DNA of 64,000 bases from Leptodontidium sp. MPI-SDFR-AT-0119 (lineage: Eukaryota; Ascomycota; Leotiomycetes; Helotiales; Leptodontidiaceae): assembly GCA_020726505.1 (NCBI GenBank), contig JAHLEZ010000016.1:434001-498000 (forward strand), read 5' to 3'. Every line of letters begins with the position of its first letter. Position 1 is the first letter of the stretch. The notes beneath the pieces were generated by a model, which saw only the letters and a program-made list of their open reading frames with translations, was not told the origin of the DNA and did not search any database. Below, in pieces: positions 49,012 to 60,399 of this stretch. A program made the position numbers and the translations under genes.

Positions 49012-49998
49012 CAGCGTGAGCAAAATTAATCAAGTTAATCGATTAATAATCAGATTAATTGATTTGATTAGATTAGAATTAGATTAATGAAAAATTGACT
49101 TGATTAGATTAGAATTAGATTAATTAATCTAGATTAATTTGATTAATGATTAACTTATAATAATATTAAATATATATATTTGTAATACTACTAAGAAATA
49201 ATGAACTGAATTATAAAAGTAGTTGATTTCTGATTAAAGAAAATTTATCTTTTATATAAAGAATATTACTTTCTAGTTAATTTACTTGTTATAAATCATA
49301 ACTAGTATTTATAATTATTATGAGTTATAAAGGTATTAATTCATAATTAAATGTGGTTGATTTATAATAAGTAGAAATTTATCGAATTCTTTAGAAAAGT
49401 ATTTGGAATTAGCTAATAAATAAGAAATACTTGCTTATAAATACGGATTTTATTAATAAAACACTTTAATTTTTAATCTTAAAATAGATTTTACTATTAC
49501 TAATATATTACTTATTATAATTAACCTTATAATTAATAATTTCTTCAAAAGGTATTTGGAATTATATAACAAATAAGAAACATTTGCTTATAAATACGTA
49601 TTTTATTAATAGAATACTACAAATTTTGATCTTAAAATAGAAATTATTATTAATAGTCTATTTATAAACTTACTAGCTTATTATTTCTTATTAATTAGCT
49701 TCTTATTCATACATTATATATGAAATAAATAAGTTTAGGATTAATCCTCGCTTAATCCAAATTAACCGAGCTTTTAAACCTTTAACTAAATCTATTCTTA
49801 GTGTATACTAACCTTTTTTAGTTTAGTCTCAAAAATCTAAACCTAATTAGGATGCGGCTCTTTTATTAATCAAATTAATCAATTAATTCTTAATTAATTA
49901 GATTAGATTAGATTAGAATTTGATTAATTCAAATTTTACTTGATTAGATTTAGATTAATAGTCATTTATCTAATCTAATCTAATCATTTTTTACGCTG
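49012..49998. mobile_element. non-autonomous hAT-type element, 987 bp
   Basis: The element starts CAGCGTGAGCAAAATTAATC and ends with the inverted ACGCTG; both ends are flanked by the perfect 8-bp duplication ATCGAGCT (49004-49011 and 49999-50006), the length made by hAT transposases. The subterminal 130 bp at each side are AT-rich ATTAGATTAATT arrays in inverted orientation,, and the interior has no open frame but contains a roughly 90-bp direct repeat (about 49390-49480 and 49545-49640). The CAGCGT tips match the coding hAT at 54733-58527, a plausible source of transposase. Confidence 0.88.
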
Positions 49999-50006
49999 AT
50001 CGAGCT

Positions 50007-51043
50007 AAAGAGAAGACTGTGCTATATTAAATACCCGATTCTAGGAGGAATTGTTATTAGTATTTAAGTAAAAAATAGACTAAAGTATCTATCTGTAAGC
50101 TCATGTAGACTTTACTTTCGCAATGCAACTTGTTTGAGCTTATCGAGTCTGTATTTCTCTATGGTGCAGTAGATGACGGTGTCTTTTAATAGCTTGCTAT
50201 TAACGCCGTAATAATAAACCGTCGATTCGACGCTTCTTTTTGTGCTTGTCTTTTATTTCTTACGTATTCTTACTCTTATTATATATAGACTAGTCGTAAA
50301 TAATAATCACTTTTATATAAATATTTAAGGACCGACGAGAATATTTCGGGTTCTTCATTTAGGAGAGAGATTCGTTTACTCGTGGCTTTTATAAATTATC
50401 TTTTACAGGCGGCTTAAAAGAATAGAGAAAATATAACATGTTTTCGTGAGCTGCCAAAAGTCGTCGTTCCCGACCGACGATTATAGTGATAATTAATAAA
50501 GTTAAAGTGTTAAAGAAATCAGTAATATAGGATTTATCGTTTTGAATATTACTTCTTTTTCGAGCTAAGGCCTTTCTTTAAAACGGTCTTTTTTATCATT
50601 ATGTCCGATCTACTTGCACTTTTAACAGAGGACCGTAAGCTCCACTAATCGAGGAAGCTTTCCAAACCATCGAAACCTGCAACTAGAAATTCCAAAAGAT
50701 CCAATTCTTTAGATGTAATAAACAAAAGGCATAAAAGAGTTTGGAAGGTATACGAGAGGTATAGGATGATAAAGTCCAAGGTATAGAAAATGCATACTTT
50801 TATTTGACTTTTACTTAGGTCTTCCTTATTGAGATAAAGAAACACCCTATAGACGATGTAAAGATGACGGATTAGTTTGTACCGCTAGAAATTAGAAAGA
50901 GGACAGAATTCAAGCAATTGCCTCCAGGGTAATATTGCCGCGGCATCCTGTCTTCACTCCACTAACACAATAGTTCCAGATGTGCGGAAGTCTTAGAGAA
51001 CACCCAGTACGCTCTTATTGTTACTGTTCAAAAACTATACACC
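50007..51043. other. no supportable gene
   Basis: AT-rich with short frames only. It may hold an upstream part of the RecQ relic, but I saw no motif. Confidence 0.35.
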
Positions 51044-51865
51044 ATGGTCCGCAACGGCGAACCGTGGGATTTAGGGGAGCCTGAAATAAATAATCGAGGG
51101 CAACCTGTATTCCACGATTTAGCTTCTAAGCTTAAGAAGACGAAGTTAGAAGAGGGTAATAAATAGGATAAAAACAATGTGGATGGGGACAACCTATGGG
51201 ATTTGCAAGCCAGTCACGGGACCCATATTATAGGCATGATTTACGCCAGGGAGTTGATAGAAGGTGACAATTCTATTATTAGCGGCCGTGAGAAGTTCCG
51301 ACAAGTTAGCCAAGTATAGCATTGTTTTTTGGGGTTTCCGTCGGTATATTAAGGTGTTAACATAAGCGGGAGAGCTAAGAGAAAGCGGCAGGTGTACAAG
51401 TATAAGGAAGAGATGCAAGACGCACAGTTGGCCCGGTGAAAGCGATTACGAGGAGTAGACATCCGTGCCGGGTCGGGGAAAGGGGGGGGGGGGGGTAGGA
51501 AGTGAGGCACGGTTCCGTGGTTCGCAAGAGCCCGTGTTGCAAGCCATCATAAAGCACTAGAGCCCCATTATAATAATAATAAGAACGGGGGTTAAGAAGA
51601 CGTTATTGCTTTAGTTGCCGGCTAAGAGCATGAGTTCCGGGACGACCATTGTTATTAGCCCGTTGGTTTCATTGTAGGACTACATAGTAGAGAGATATTA
51701 GCGAGCCGGCATTTTGTGCGTCAAGTGGGATCCCCGACAGTGCCATTTCCCTAGCCAGATTGTCATTATCACGCCGGAGACAGCGGTTAGCAAGACATTT
51801 GGGACGTTTTTGGACCGGTTATAAGGATTGTATTTATTAGAGCGGTTTGTGTTAGATAAGTATTA
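51044..51865 (+). pseudogene. RecQ-like helicase relic, left part (telomere-linked helicase type)
   Basis: From an ATG at 51044 the frame reads NGEPWDLGEPEINNRGQPVF, then HDLASKLKK, a pre-helicase block that I associate with large fungal RecQ-like proteins. After stops and a 14-base G run come, from about 51630, TTIVISPLVSL-DYIVERY, RAGILCVKWD, SQIVIITPETAVSKTFGTFL, DRL-GLYLLERFVLDKY. This is the SF2 helicase path through motifs Ia and Ib to motif II, where D-E-C-H is expected and D-K-Y appears (Glu to Lys, Cys to Tyr). The frame then runs into the end of a piggyBac-like element; the gene resumes at 58935. Such genes are common near telomeres in fungi. Confidence 0.75.
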
Positions 51866-52979
51866 TCCCATCAACTGGCATCTCGCTTAACGACTTTTAG
51901 CGCCAAATTACCACCAAAATGAGGGGTATTTGAACATCCAGTACAATTATCTTCATTTAGGACTATGAAATCTAGTAAAACAAGTGCTCTCTTTACTAAG
52001 TGTAACTTAGTATTACTTATAACTAAATATTAAAGACTTCCGGCAACTAGAACCCCTGAAATTTGCTAGTATATTAACTGAAAGCTCCCTTAGGACACTC
52101 CTTTTAACCTTCTTAGAAAGACTCTTTTTTTTGCATATAACGCAGTCTCTTGGGCGCTATAGCCTCTTAATTGTATAATCCCTTATTAGAACATTTAAAA
52201 CAGGTATCACAGTACTTGTAGAGACTCTTTTACGCTTCTTACTATGTTATAAGGCAATACGGAAATAATTAATTACAATCTCAATGCGGAACTTTATCTA
52301 ATTAGTCTATTTCTCCTTCTTAGGCACTAGAGAGTGGAAAGAGAGCTTATATACGTTACATAAAGCTGTGTCCTCGACCTACGTGACAAGAGATTAGTGG
52401 CTACCTATTTAATAAATTATCTCTAAAGAATTAGTAACTTTGAGCTGATTTCTACGGTCTATAGCTCCCATTTTTATGTTGTAAAAGTGCTCGTACTTTG
52501 GAATCTTTAGCTAGGCTTTAGTATATATACTAAAGGGAACACGTGCCGTCTTTGCCGTCGAAGACGTCTCTAAAGGTCGCTTTTTGAGTCTCTTTACACG
52601 GCTTAACGTATTAGACGCCGTAGATATAGAAAGCACGATTGCGTTGTCTTTCTAGGCCATTATATTAACCTCGTTGTCTTCAGTTACTTTTATATATAAC
52701 GTTCCCCAAGGGATTTTGTTCTTCTTCTTATTCTTGGCCTTTATCTCTACAAACCACTTTAAGATGCCGGATTTGGCGGTACAAGTACCGGTAGCTCCTT
52801 ATCCACGCTTTCTTCCGTATTATAATAGCTTAATATTAGTGAAGTGATTATTTAAGTACACGATATAGCCGGTGCTATAATCTAGGAGCTAGTTTATAAA
52901 ATGTGTCACTACACTAGAGCTAATATTTTTACTTAAGGCTCAGGGCTAAGTAATCCTCTAAAGACTGAGCTTTCCTTTA

Positions 52980-54276
52980 TTTTTTTTTTTTTTTTTCCTT
53001 TTAACGTGCTGTATTAGTTAGAAACTATGTAGCACGGCTAGTCTACTAGCGTGGCTAATTATTATATACAAAATTCAGTTCGAATTAGACTGCGACTGTA
53101 CATTTGGGAACATTCTCCCTATAACTTATAAGAAAATTAAAATCAAAAAACAAAGGAAATAACTAAATGAAAGTACAAATTAAGGCCTAATAGCCTAATC
53201 TTCTTCTTCTTCTTCACTCCCTAGCCTCTCTTGGTGCCATTTCCTTGTACATATACTAGTCTCTTTTAAGAATACTAGTATTTCTTTAATTCCAATTTGC
53301 GTATGTAATAAAACGGGAATAGTAATAGTCCTAATTTCTAAGTTGCTTTTGATACTAGAATAGAGTTTTTTACGCTCTAATTTATAGTATTTACAACTAA
53401 GTAATAAGTGTTCTGCAGTTTCAATACTACCACATCTACACTTGTTATTAGACGCTAGCCCTAGCTTATATAAGTAGGCTTTTAAGTATCCATGCCCTAG
53501 TTTTAATTGGTAAAAAGAGCTGCTTGTTTCTCTTAGAATACCAGTAGGTAAAAGTAGCTTTTTAGCTATTTTGCATGTATACTTTTTAGAGTACGTTTTT
53601 AGGGTTTGAGAATTGATATTTTGAGTTATATTAGCTCCAATTTCATTCTTCTTTTGACTACTTAGTTTAACTCCTAAATACGCAAAAGAAGTATTATTAG
53701 AATTAATAGACGACATAGTAGCTATTTTAGCTAATTTGTCTGCTTTTTCATTTCCAATTATATCAGAGTGACCTGGGACCCAAGCTAAAGTTATACTAGC
53801 ATTTAGACTATTAATAGCCTTAGACGCTAATATAGCTCTAATTTGTTGGCTTTGCCCCGGGTTATCTGAGGGAGTTTTTAGTCTTAAGAGAGCGGCTTGA
53901 TTATCTGAAAAGACTGTAAAATTATCCCCTTCTTTCGCCGTACTACTAGCGTATTCTATGGCTTGTGTAATAGCTTCTAGCTCGCCGTTATATACTAATT
54001 CGGCCTCCCCTAAATTACCTATTTTTGTAAATGTAGGTATAAGGGGATATCCTTGTGTATGTGTATAAACAGCTACGCTATAGCCTACTCCGCACCCTTC
54101 AGGAGTCTGAGAGCCGTCTGTATAAATAGAGGTATTCCGACTATTACAAATACTTTGTAAGTATTGTAAGTGAGCCTTAGCTTCGTCTTCTTTAGACAAC
54201 TTAGATATTCTAAAAATATAAGGTACTTCTCTTTCCCATGGAGGGAAATAAAAGTGCCTTATTACTTCTAAAGTAT
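52980..54276 (-). mobile_element. 5'-truncated Tad-like LINE with poly-A tail and 14-bp target duplication
   Basis: TGAGCTTTCCTTTA occurs at 52966-52979 and 54277-54290, a perfect target duplication. Next to the left copy is a run of 17 T (52980-52996), the poly-A tail of a minus-strand LINE. The element is 1.3 kb, cut at its 5' end as expected of incomplete reverse transcription, and lies within the piggyBac-like transposase. Confidence 0.9.
53195..54276 (-). CDS. LINE ORF2 C-terminal part: RNase H and zf-RVT, uninterrupted
   Basis: An open frame of about 360 codons enters from the truncated 5' end (VIRHFYFPPWEREVPYIFRI) and ends at 53195. RNase H: SIYTDGSQTPEGCGVGYSVA, ELVYNGELEAITQAIEYASS, FSDNQAALLRL, LAWVPGHSDIIGNEKADKLA, giving the D-E-D-D set. 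A zinc-binding end NNKCRCGSIETAEHLLLSCK (C-x-C...H...C) follows, typical of non-LTR retrotransposons, then an acidic tail EEEEED. No in-frame stop is present, in contrast to the piggyBac and hAT around it. It has no start codon of its own, so it is not an independent gene; residue loss upstream removes the reverse transcriptase. Confidence 0.85.
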
Positions 54277-54970
54277 TGAGCTTTCCTTTAGATGTGTCGT
54301 TTTTAGTACCTTTTCTATAAAAAACCTAGTCCTAAAAGTATCCTATTTATACTAGACTTACACCTTATACCCCTCTTTAATAGGCTTGCCTGGGATCTTT
54401 AATGTATTTAGAGAGCGGCCCTGGAACCGACTTATAGATTCATTAATAGCTAAATCTCTGCCCGGGCTCTATAGTTACTAGGAAACTATCTGAATATAGT
54501 CGTTGAGAGGCTTTAATCGCTTAAAGACAGCCTGAAATTCATAATCCGAATTACTAGTGTAAAGTCGGAAAGCCTTATAAAGTGACTAAAATCGCCGTAA
54601 GGCTATAATATTACGAACAAGATAACTTAGCCAGGCAATCATAGGAGGCTTCTAATAAGTCTCAAAGTAGTCCTCTTTATGTATCCCTATATAAATCCGG
54701 ATACCTAAATAATAGTATGCCTTAGCCAAAACCAGCGTTTTGACAAATTATTCAAGTTATTCAATTACTAATCAACTAAATCTGATTAGTAATTGAATAG
54801 ACTAGAATAACGATTTTGAATTTGACTTGAATAGACTAGATTATTTATTTAATTATTAGTTAAATAACTTGAATAATTTATCATATACTTTAATAATCTG
54901 TAGTATAAAAGAAATATATAAAGAATAACTATATATTATATATCTAACTAAAAGTCTAAGTATAAGCTAA

Positions 54971-57900
54971 TTATATACTAAATGGATTATCCTCGTTATC
55001 TACTAACTTTTCCCCTTCTTTTTTTAATAGTTTAGCCCTTACTAATTCTATATCTTCTTTAATAGGTATAACTCCCCAGCGTTTAAGGCAAATTATCTTC
55101 TCAAAAGTCTCTTTTAATAATCTATTTCTCGTTTTAGATATAATAAGAGCTCCTTGAGAAAAGAATCGTTCGCTACTAGTAGAGCTAGCGGGAATCTGAA
55201 GATATTTTTGAGCTATTAAAGATAATATCTTATATTTGTCTCTATTAGCTCTCTAATATTCTAAAGGATTTCTCTAGAAATTAAGTAATTACTAATGTAC
55301 TAATTATATTAATATTAATAAAGAAGTTAACTTACTTCACGAGAGATCCTTTTTTCTTTAAAATAAGCCGTAATTTCGTCGTCTTTAAATTCTTTTAATT
55401 CGTCGTTTTTAGCGTATATTCCTAGCTCGTCGTCGTCGTCGTCGTTATAAATATCTATTTCTTCAACTTCCTGAATAAGATTAAGCCGAATATAATCTGC
55501 TTTATATCTAAATAATATTATTAGTAAATGTTTAATAAAAATAAAAGGTATAACTAATAATAAGTTAACTTACATTAAATAGTCTCGTTTACGCCTAGCT
55601 TTAATATCCGAAATCATACTAGTACTAAGCCCGATATTAAGTAATCCTTCCTTTTTAATTCTAGGGTCTAAAATTAAAGCTAAATATAAAGCTCTTGATC
55701 TTTTATCTAAAACGCCGGTTTTTAGATAGTATTTTCGAAGTTTTGCAATACCTCTATCAATAGTAATTATAAATAGAGGATCCTAGTAACTTAATTAGTA
55801 CTTTTATAATAAAATAATAATTAAAAGAATTAATAACTTACATTAAATATTCTTTTGAAATTTTATAACTTATTATATATTATATAAACCTCAGGGATAA
55901 TATAATATATTGTCAGGTATTTCTCGGCCTAAAGCTTTGTAGTAGCTTTAACAAAGATATTTAGAACTAAAAGTAAGTTCTTAAGCCATTGTAATTCGAT
56001 ATCTATAAGAATTAAGCTCTTATTTTTAAAAGCCTTTGAGTTTAAATAACAGCTTTAATAGCTTCCCATATATAAAGGAAGTTTTTTAATATATAATACG
56101 AGGAAGACTATCGTGTTTTTTGATTTAAAAATAAATTATTAATTAGTAATATCTTCGAAAATTATTAAGTGATTACTTACTGAGTTGAGGAAATCGAGCA
56201 TTTGAAATTTCAAAGGCTTTAATTTAATTATTTAAAGCACGTCGATTTTCTCGATTATATTTCAAACTAATTATAATCTTCCGCACTTTTCGCTATATAG
56301 AGTAATCTGTAAAAGATTAATATATTATTAATAATAAGTTATATTTAGATTAACTTACTTGTATTTTGTTCTTCTAAATCGTTTTCTTCACAATATATAT
56401 CGTTAATATAAGAGGAATCATAATCCTCTTTTATAATACCTTTTATAATATCTTAAATCACGAGATTTAATACGTGAGCAATACAAGGTATATCTCCTTA
56501 AAATCGTAAGCCTTTTTCGTAGTGTTTTGTAAGAGCTTCGATTAAAGTGTTATTCGAAGAGGCTGTTACGGCTAGCAAGAGGTTGATACGGCGAGTTGAC
56601 TCTAGCTGTGTATTTAGGCCTCTAGCTACGCTCAGAATCGAGAAGAAAAGACAAGGAGGAAAGGAGAGCTCTCCGTAAGGGAGAGCTCGAGTATAAATAC
56701 ACGAAGGACCCTCTTAATAAGGCCTAGCGCAGTCGGGGGCCATTCACATCCACATGTCGCATGCTCGCCACTAAGTCTTCCCTATTAGGCTTAGCGCCGT
56801 CGCATAGCCAGCGATGCTACGAGCCCGTGTCGGTTAGAATACGAGGCGCATCGTAGGTCGTAACAGAGGCGTTATCTCGTGTAGTACTAAAGTAATAGAT
56901 TAGTTATTATAATTACTAATAATTAAGTATTAATACATACCTAATAATATTATATTCAATATTAAACTCTCTTAGAGTTTCTAATAATACCGAAGTCATA
57001 TAAATACTAGAGTGAATATTAGAGAGCTCTCGCATAGCTAATAAGTGAGACTTTAGCTCAAATCGAGAGTTAATATAATGACTATAAAATAAGTTAGTAT
57101 TTATGTAATAATAAACCTAAAGACTTTATTAACTTAATACTTATATAGTAATTCCAAGATATACGTCTTAATTAATAGTAGTCTAAGCGTCAAGAGTTAA
57201 AGAAAATCCTCTTTGATTAGCTTTTTGCTCTATTAATTGCTCGATTATTAAAGCTTTATTAGTCGAAAAGCTTAAGCTTAGCTCTTCAGTAAGCATTCTT
57301 GAGTATATTAGAGGTGTTTCTCTTTATTATTATTAATATAATAATATATTCTTTAAAGAAAAGGTAAACTTACTTATTTAAATAAAATAATAGCTTCTTA
57401 AAGCTATCTATAATTACAGCGTAAAACGATATATTATTTGAAATAATGAAGTTTAGGAGTAGTCGCTTGAAGTGAGTTATAGTAAAGGCTTGCGGCCTTA
57501 TATTAACTGAGCTTTGTTGACTAGAAAAGCTTTACTCTAAGCTTTGTTGACTCGAATCGGTAATTTCTTCTAATAATTAAATTATTAGTAAATAATCGTT
57601 TGATTAAAGTTATTAGAATAGAGTATATATACCTTAACTAATGTTAGCTTAAATAGAATTTAAGTTAACACTTTTATAGTTATATCGAAAGTAACTAAGA
57701 TAATTACTTGTTGATTTATTAATAGCTTAATTGGTCTATTTCATCCTATATTTATTATTAATATATATATAATTTAAGGTTTAATAGAGTAACTTACTTA
57801 CAACTAGGCATTAAGCATGTAACTGTAACAGTTCGATAATTTTCGAGTAATTTGGGGTTACTTTTTCGCTTTTCTAGCTCTTTTTTAAGATATTTAAGTC

Positions 57901-57991
57901 TAAAAATAGGAGCTTGTAATTCAAGAGGGTCTAATTCAAAGTCTTCGGCGTTTTACTTAATATTCTTAGCAATTGAAGTTAATTAAGACAT
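54971..57991 (-). pseudogene. hAT transposase with many introns, lightly RIP-mutated
   Basis: An ATG at 57991-57989 opens MS-LTSIAKNIK-NAEDFELD, KYLKKELEKRKSNPKLLENY, then a GTAAGT donor near 57800. Further GTAAGT/GTTAAC-type donors recur on the minus strand near 57370, 56350, 56180, 55850, 55575 and 55335, so about seven introns are likely. The last exons read NPLEY-RANRDKYKILSLIA, QKYLQIPASSTSSERFFSQG, LIISKTRNRLLKETFEKIIC, LKRWGVIPIKED, the hAT C-terminal dimerisation domain, ending at TAA 54973-54971. Only a few stops are seen (Gln to TAA twice, Trp to TAG once). The solo LTR at 56564-56865 breaks the middle. Exons between were not assembled. Confidence 0.75.
56564..56865. mobile_element. 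solo LTR, 302 bp, with perfect 5-bp target duplication
   Basis: Begins TGTTACGGC and ends GTCGTAACA, with TG...CA ends and a 7-bp terminal inverted repeat, flanked by GAGGC at 56559-56563 and 56866-56870. It contains a 9-bp inverted repeat GAGCTCTCC...GGAGAGCTC followed by a TATAAATA box, as expected of a promoter-bearing LTR. Its base composition is GC-balanced in AT-rich surroundings. No internal retroelement sequence is present, so it arose by LTR-LTR recombination. Confidence 0.93.
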
Positions 57992-58934
57992 TTTGAAGTA
58001 TATAATAAGTATATAAAGGTTGATTAATATAATATAATAAACAAGCTAAGTTATTATAAGTATTTGAAGTATTATTTAAAGAGAAGAAATCCGATTAAAG
58101 ACGAGATATCAGCTCTTTTTATAATAATCAAATTAACAAAAATACTAGGTGACAAATCGTTTAATCTAAAGATTCTTTATATTTCAAAGCATTATAAATA
58201 CACTTATTAGTATTTGTAATACGTTAATAAATAATTATTAATACTTTAGAAAAGTCTAGAAGTATAATGCTAATTCTTGAAGGTTCCTTATCGTACTCTC
58301 GCTTAATAAGCAAAATCGCGGGAGCTTTACTTAAATAGGTATAGATCCCGAATTTAAGCTTAAAATTTAACCGAGAGTTGATTATGTAACTGTTATTCAT
58401 AACTATTCAATTACTAATCAAGTTATTTAACTAATTAGTTGATTAGACTAGAATAATAGTGAAAATCGTCTGACTAGGCTAGAATAATACGTGTTATTCT
58501 AGTCTAGTCTAGTCAGTCAAAACGCTGGCCAAAACTATAGGTTTTTAGTCCTAAGCTCTAGCTCTGGGTGTATCGGGAAACGGCACATGTTCTTGCCTCT
58601 AGTTTATATTATCGTATATAATCTATAATTAATTCTCTAGAAAAAACTGCTGAAATATACCCTAGGCGTCGATAAGGGTAATGTACGCGGGGAGGTTAAT
58701 GATGTAGCTAAAAGGAGGCAAATCTATAGGTTTGAACCTAGTTCCTACTTTTGTCACGGGATCTAAGTCGGGTCGAACGGTCGCAGGATCGGTAAAATCA
58801 GGTACAACGTCGTCTATCGTAAATACACGTAGTTTTGGTGGAGTTATAATTAAGGTAGATAGGTTTGTTTACATCCTTTGTTTTGGTGGGGGACTCGCCA
58901 AGACGCTAAAACGCGGGTATGCCAGTTGATGGGA

Positions 58935-60350
58935 TACGCTATTAGACAGCACGGCCGAGTTCCGGCCCAAGACGCGGCAATTAGGCGAGTTAATGGAAAG
59001 GGGGGTGCAGATGGTTTATTTGACGGCAACGTTGCCACTACATGTTGAGCTAGAGTTTATAAATACTATAAGGATTAAAGCCGACGTTATTTACATTTCT
59101 GGTCCTTAACCAGCCGTCCGAACATTATATATTCCGTAGTTGAGTACGAGGAAGATGAGTTTGGGAGACGAGATATTGTAGCGGTTTACAGGTTAGTGGA
59201 GTAAAGGTTAGAGGAGTATGCGGTACTAGAGATCATTATATATAGTAGTAGTATTGTAAAAAGGTATATAAGTAAGCATAGTGGCGGCCGGCCAAGTTTC
59301 ACGTTTTTTATGACGGTAAAAGAGAAGCAGCGGATCGAGCAGCAGAAGGTTGAGCGATTTGTGAGCGGTGCCAGGTGTCGGCGGGTTTATTTAGATCAAG
59401 AGATAGATGGGAGGGTCGATCGAGTGAGGTGCGAGGAGGAGGAGGAGGAGCGTTGTGATATGTGCCAGGCAAGTGATGCCATGATAGACGATTTGGAAGG
59501 CCAGCGGCAAGCATACATTTAGCAAGAGCAAGAGAAGCAAGATTAGTTGATGGAGAGCGCTATTAATATGTTAACCAGAAGCATTCCATTTCCTGGAGGC
59601 AGTAGCAACGGGTTCCCTAGTAGCCCAGGGCCCGTTATCTGTTTATCCCCGCTATGTTCCCCTAGTAATACGGTGAGTTTTGACCAGGGGTTTATGGCAG
59701 ACCGAATTATCCTATGAGAGCGGGTTATATTCTAATGCAAGTAGAGCTAGCGGCAACAGCAGCGGGTGCAGGCCCAGGCACGGCATCGGCAAGCAGGTTG
59801 TGAGGTGTGGGATTTAGAGAATCGCTTAGACTAATAGGTTGGGAAGTGCCCGTTATGTTACGTCCGGAGGTGTACGGCGAGTGCAATTGATTTCTGGTAT
59901 ACGTTAAAAGAGTGCGTTAATCTAGAGTAAGAATTAATTTGCACGGAAGTGTAAGTATTATAGCGGATCTAATTTTAGGAGTATATAAGTTAATATAATT
60001 GTGACGTTATATAGTAGGTTTACACCTAGTAAGAGGAAATCCGGGAGGGTAATCGAAAGTTTAAGCGAATCTAAGGGGGCGTTTGTTAGTATCCGGAGAT
60101 AGTACGGCTAGTCGTGGTAGCTATTATGGTGGCAGGGCTAGTAGAGGTCGCCGATTAAGAAGTTTGGTTACATATACGGGCAAAAGGTATTTAGGTGGCT
60201 AATAAGATGTTAGAGGTAAGAGAAGAAGTAGAAGTTAAAAAGGGGATGTTAGTATAGTTTGGGTAGAGGGTGGTTTAGGGGTTAGTAAAAGCAAGTGTAT
60301 TATATGCTTTTATATAGCGTGCGGTGAGATTAAGTAGGTGTGTAAGATTA
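58935..60350 (+). pseudogene. RecQ-like helicase relic, right part
   Basis: Immediately after the piggyBac-like end: LLDSTAEFRPKTRQLGELME, RGVQMVYLTATLPLHVELEF (motif III T-A-T-L-P), TSRPNIIYSVVEYEEDEFG, then after frame changes SGARCRRVYLDQEIDGRVDR, VRCEEEEEERCDMCQ (the Cys-rich zinc region), VGKCPLCYVRRCTA, GGVC-YPEIVRLVVVAIMV and DEVWLHIR-like remains. The order matches the second half of fungal RecQ-like proteins. Several stops at Trp/Gln positions and frameshifts. The reading picks up where the left part stops at motif II. Confidence 0.78.
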
Positions 60351-60399
60351 AGGCAATTATTTTATACGGATTATAAAGAAAACGGCGAAGTGTTTTTAA

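Larger units (their letters stand above)
54733..58527 (-). mobile_element. hAT transposon with perfect 8-bp target duplication
   Basis: Begins CAGCGTTTTGAC and ends GTCAAAACGCTG; both sides carry the 8-bp duplication GCCAAAAC (54725-54732, 58528-58535). Subterminal AT-rich ATTACTAATCAA-type repeats occur at both ends. Length 3795 bp including a 302-bp solo LTR. It sits within the piggyBac-like transposase. Confidence 0.93.
52200..58890 (-). pseudogene. piggyBac-like transposase, interrupted and RIP-mutated
   Basis: Read on the minus strand across both insertions. From the right: KLRVFTIDDVVPDFTDPATV, GTRFKPIDLPPFSYIINLPA, ITLIDA-GIFQQFFLEN; then left of the hAT: AYYYLGIRIYIGIHKEDYFE, PPMIAWLSYLVRNIIALRRF, SPGRDLAINESISRFQGRSL, KIPGKPIKEGYKV; then left of the LINE: STGYIVYLNNHFTNIKLL, KSGILKWFVEIKAKNKKK, KDNAIVLSISTASNTLSRVK and KYEHFYNIKMGAIDRRNQLK. 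These follow the DDE_Tnp_1_7 order (LAIDE, GYxVFxDNxFTS, MGxVDxxDQ), with Asp changed to Asn at two catalytic positions and several Trp/Gln stops. Not functional. Confidence 0.82.
51866..58934 (-). mobile_element. piggyBac-like (DDE_Tnp_1_7) transposon with two nested insertions
   Basis: Perfect 16-bp inverted repeats TCCCATCAACTGGCAT stand at 51866-51881 and (reverse complement) 58919-58934, each flanked by TA. Removing the nested LINE and hAT leaves about 1.95 kb, a normal size. The element splits the RecQ relic exactly at helicase motif II. Confidence 0.85.
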
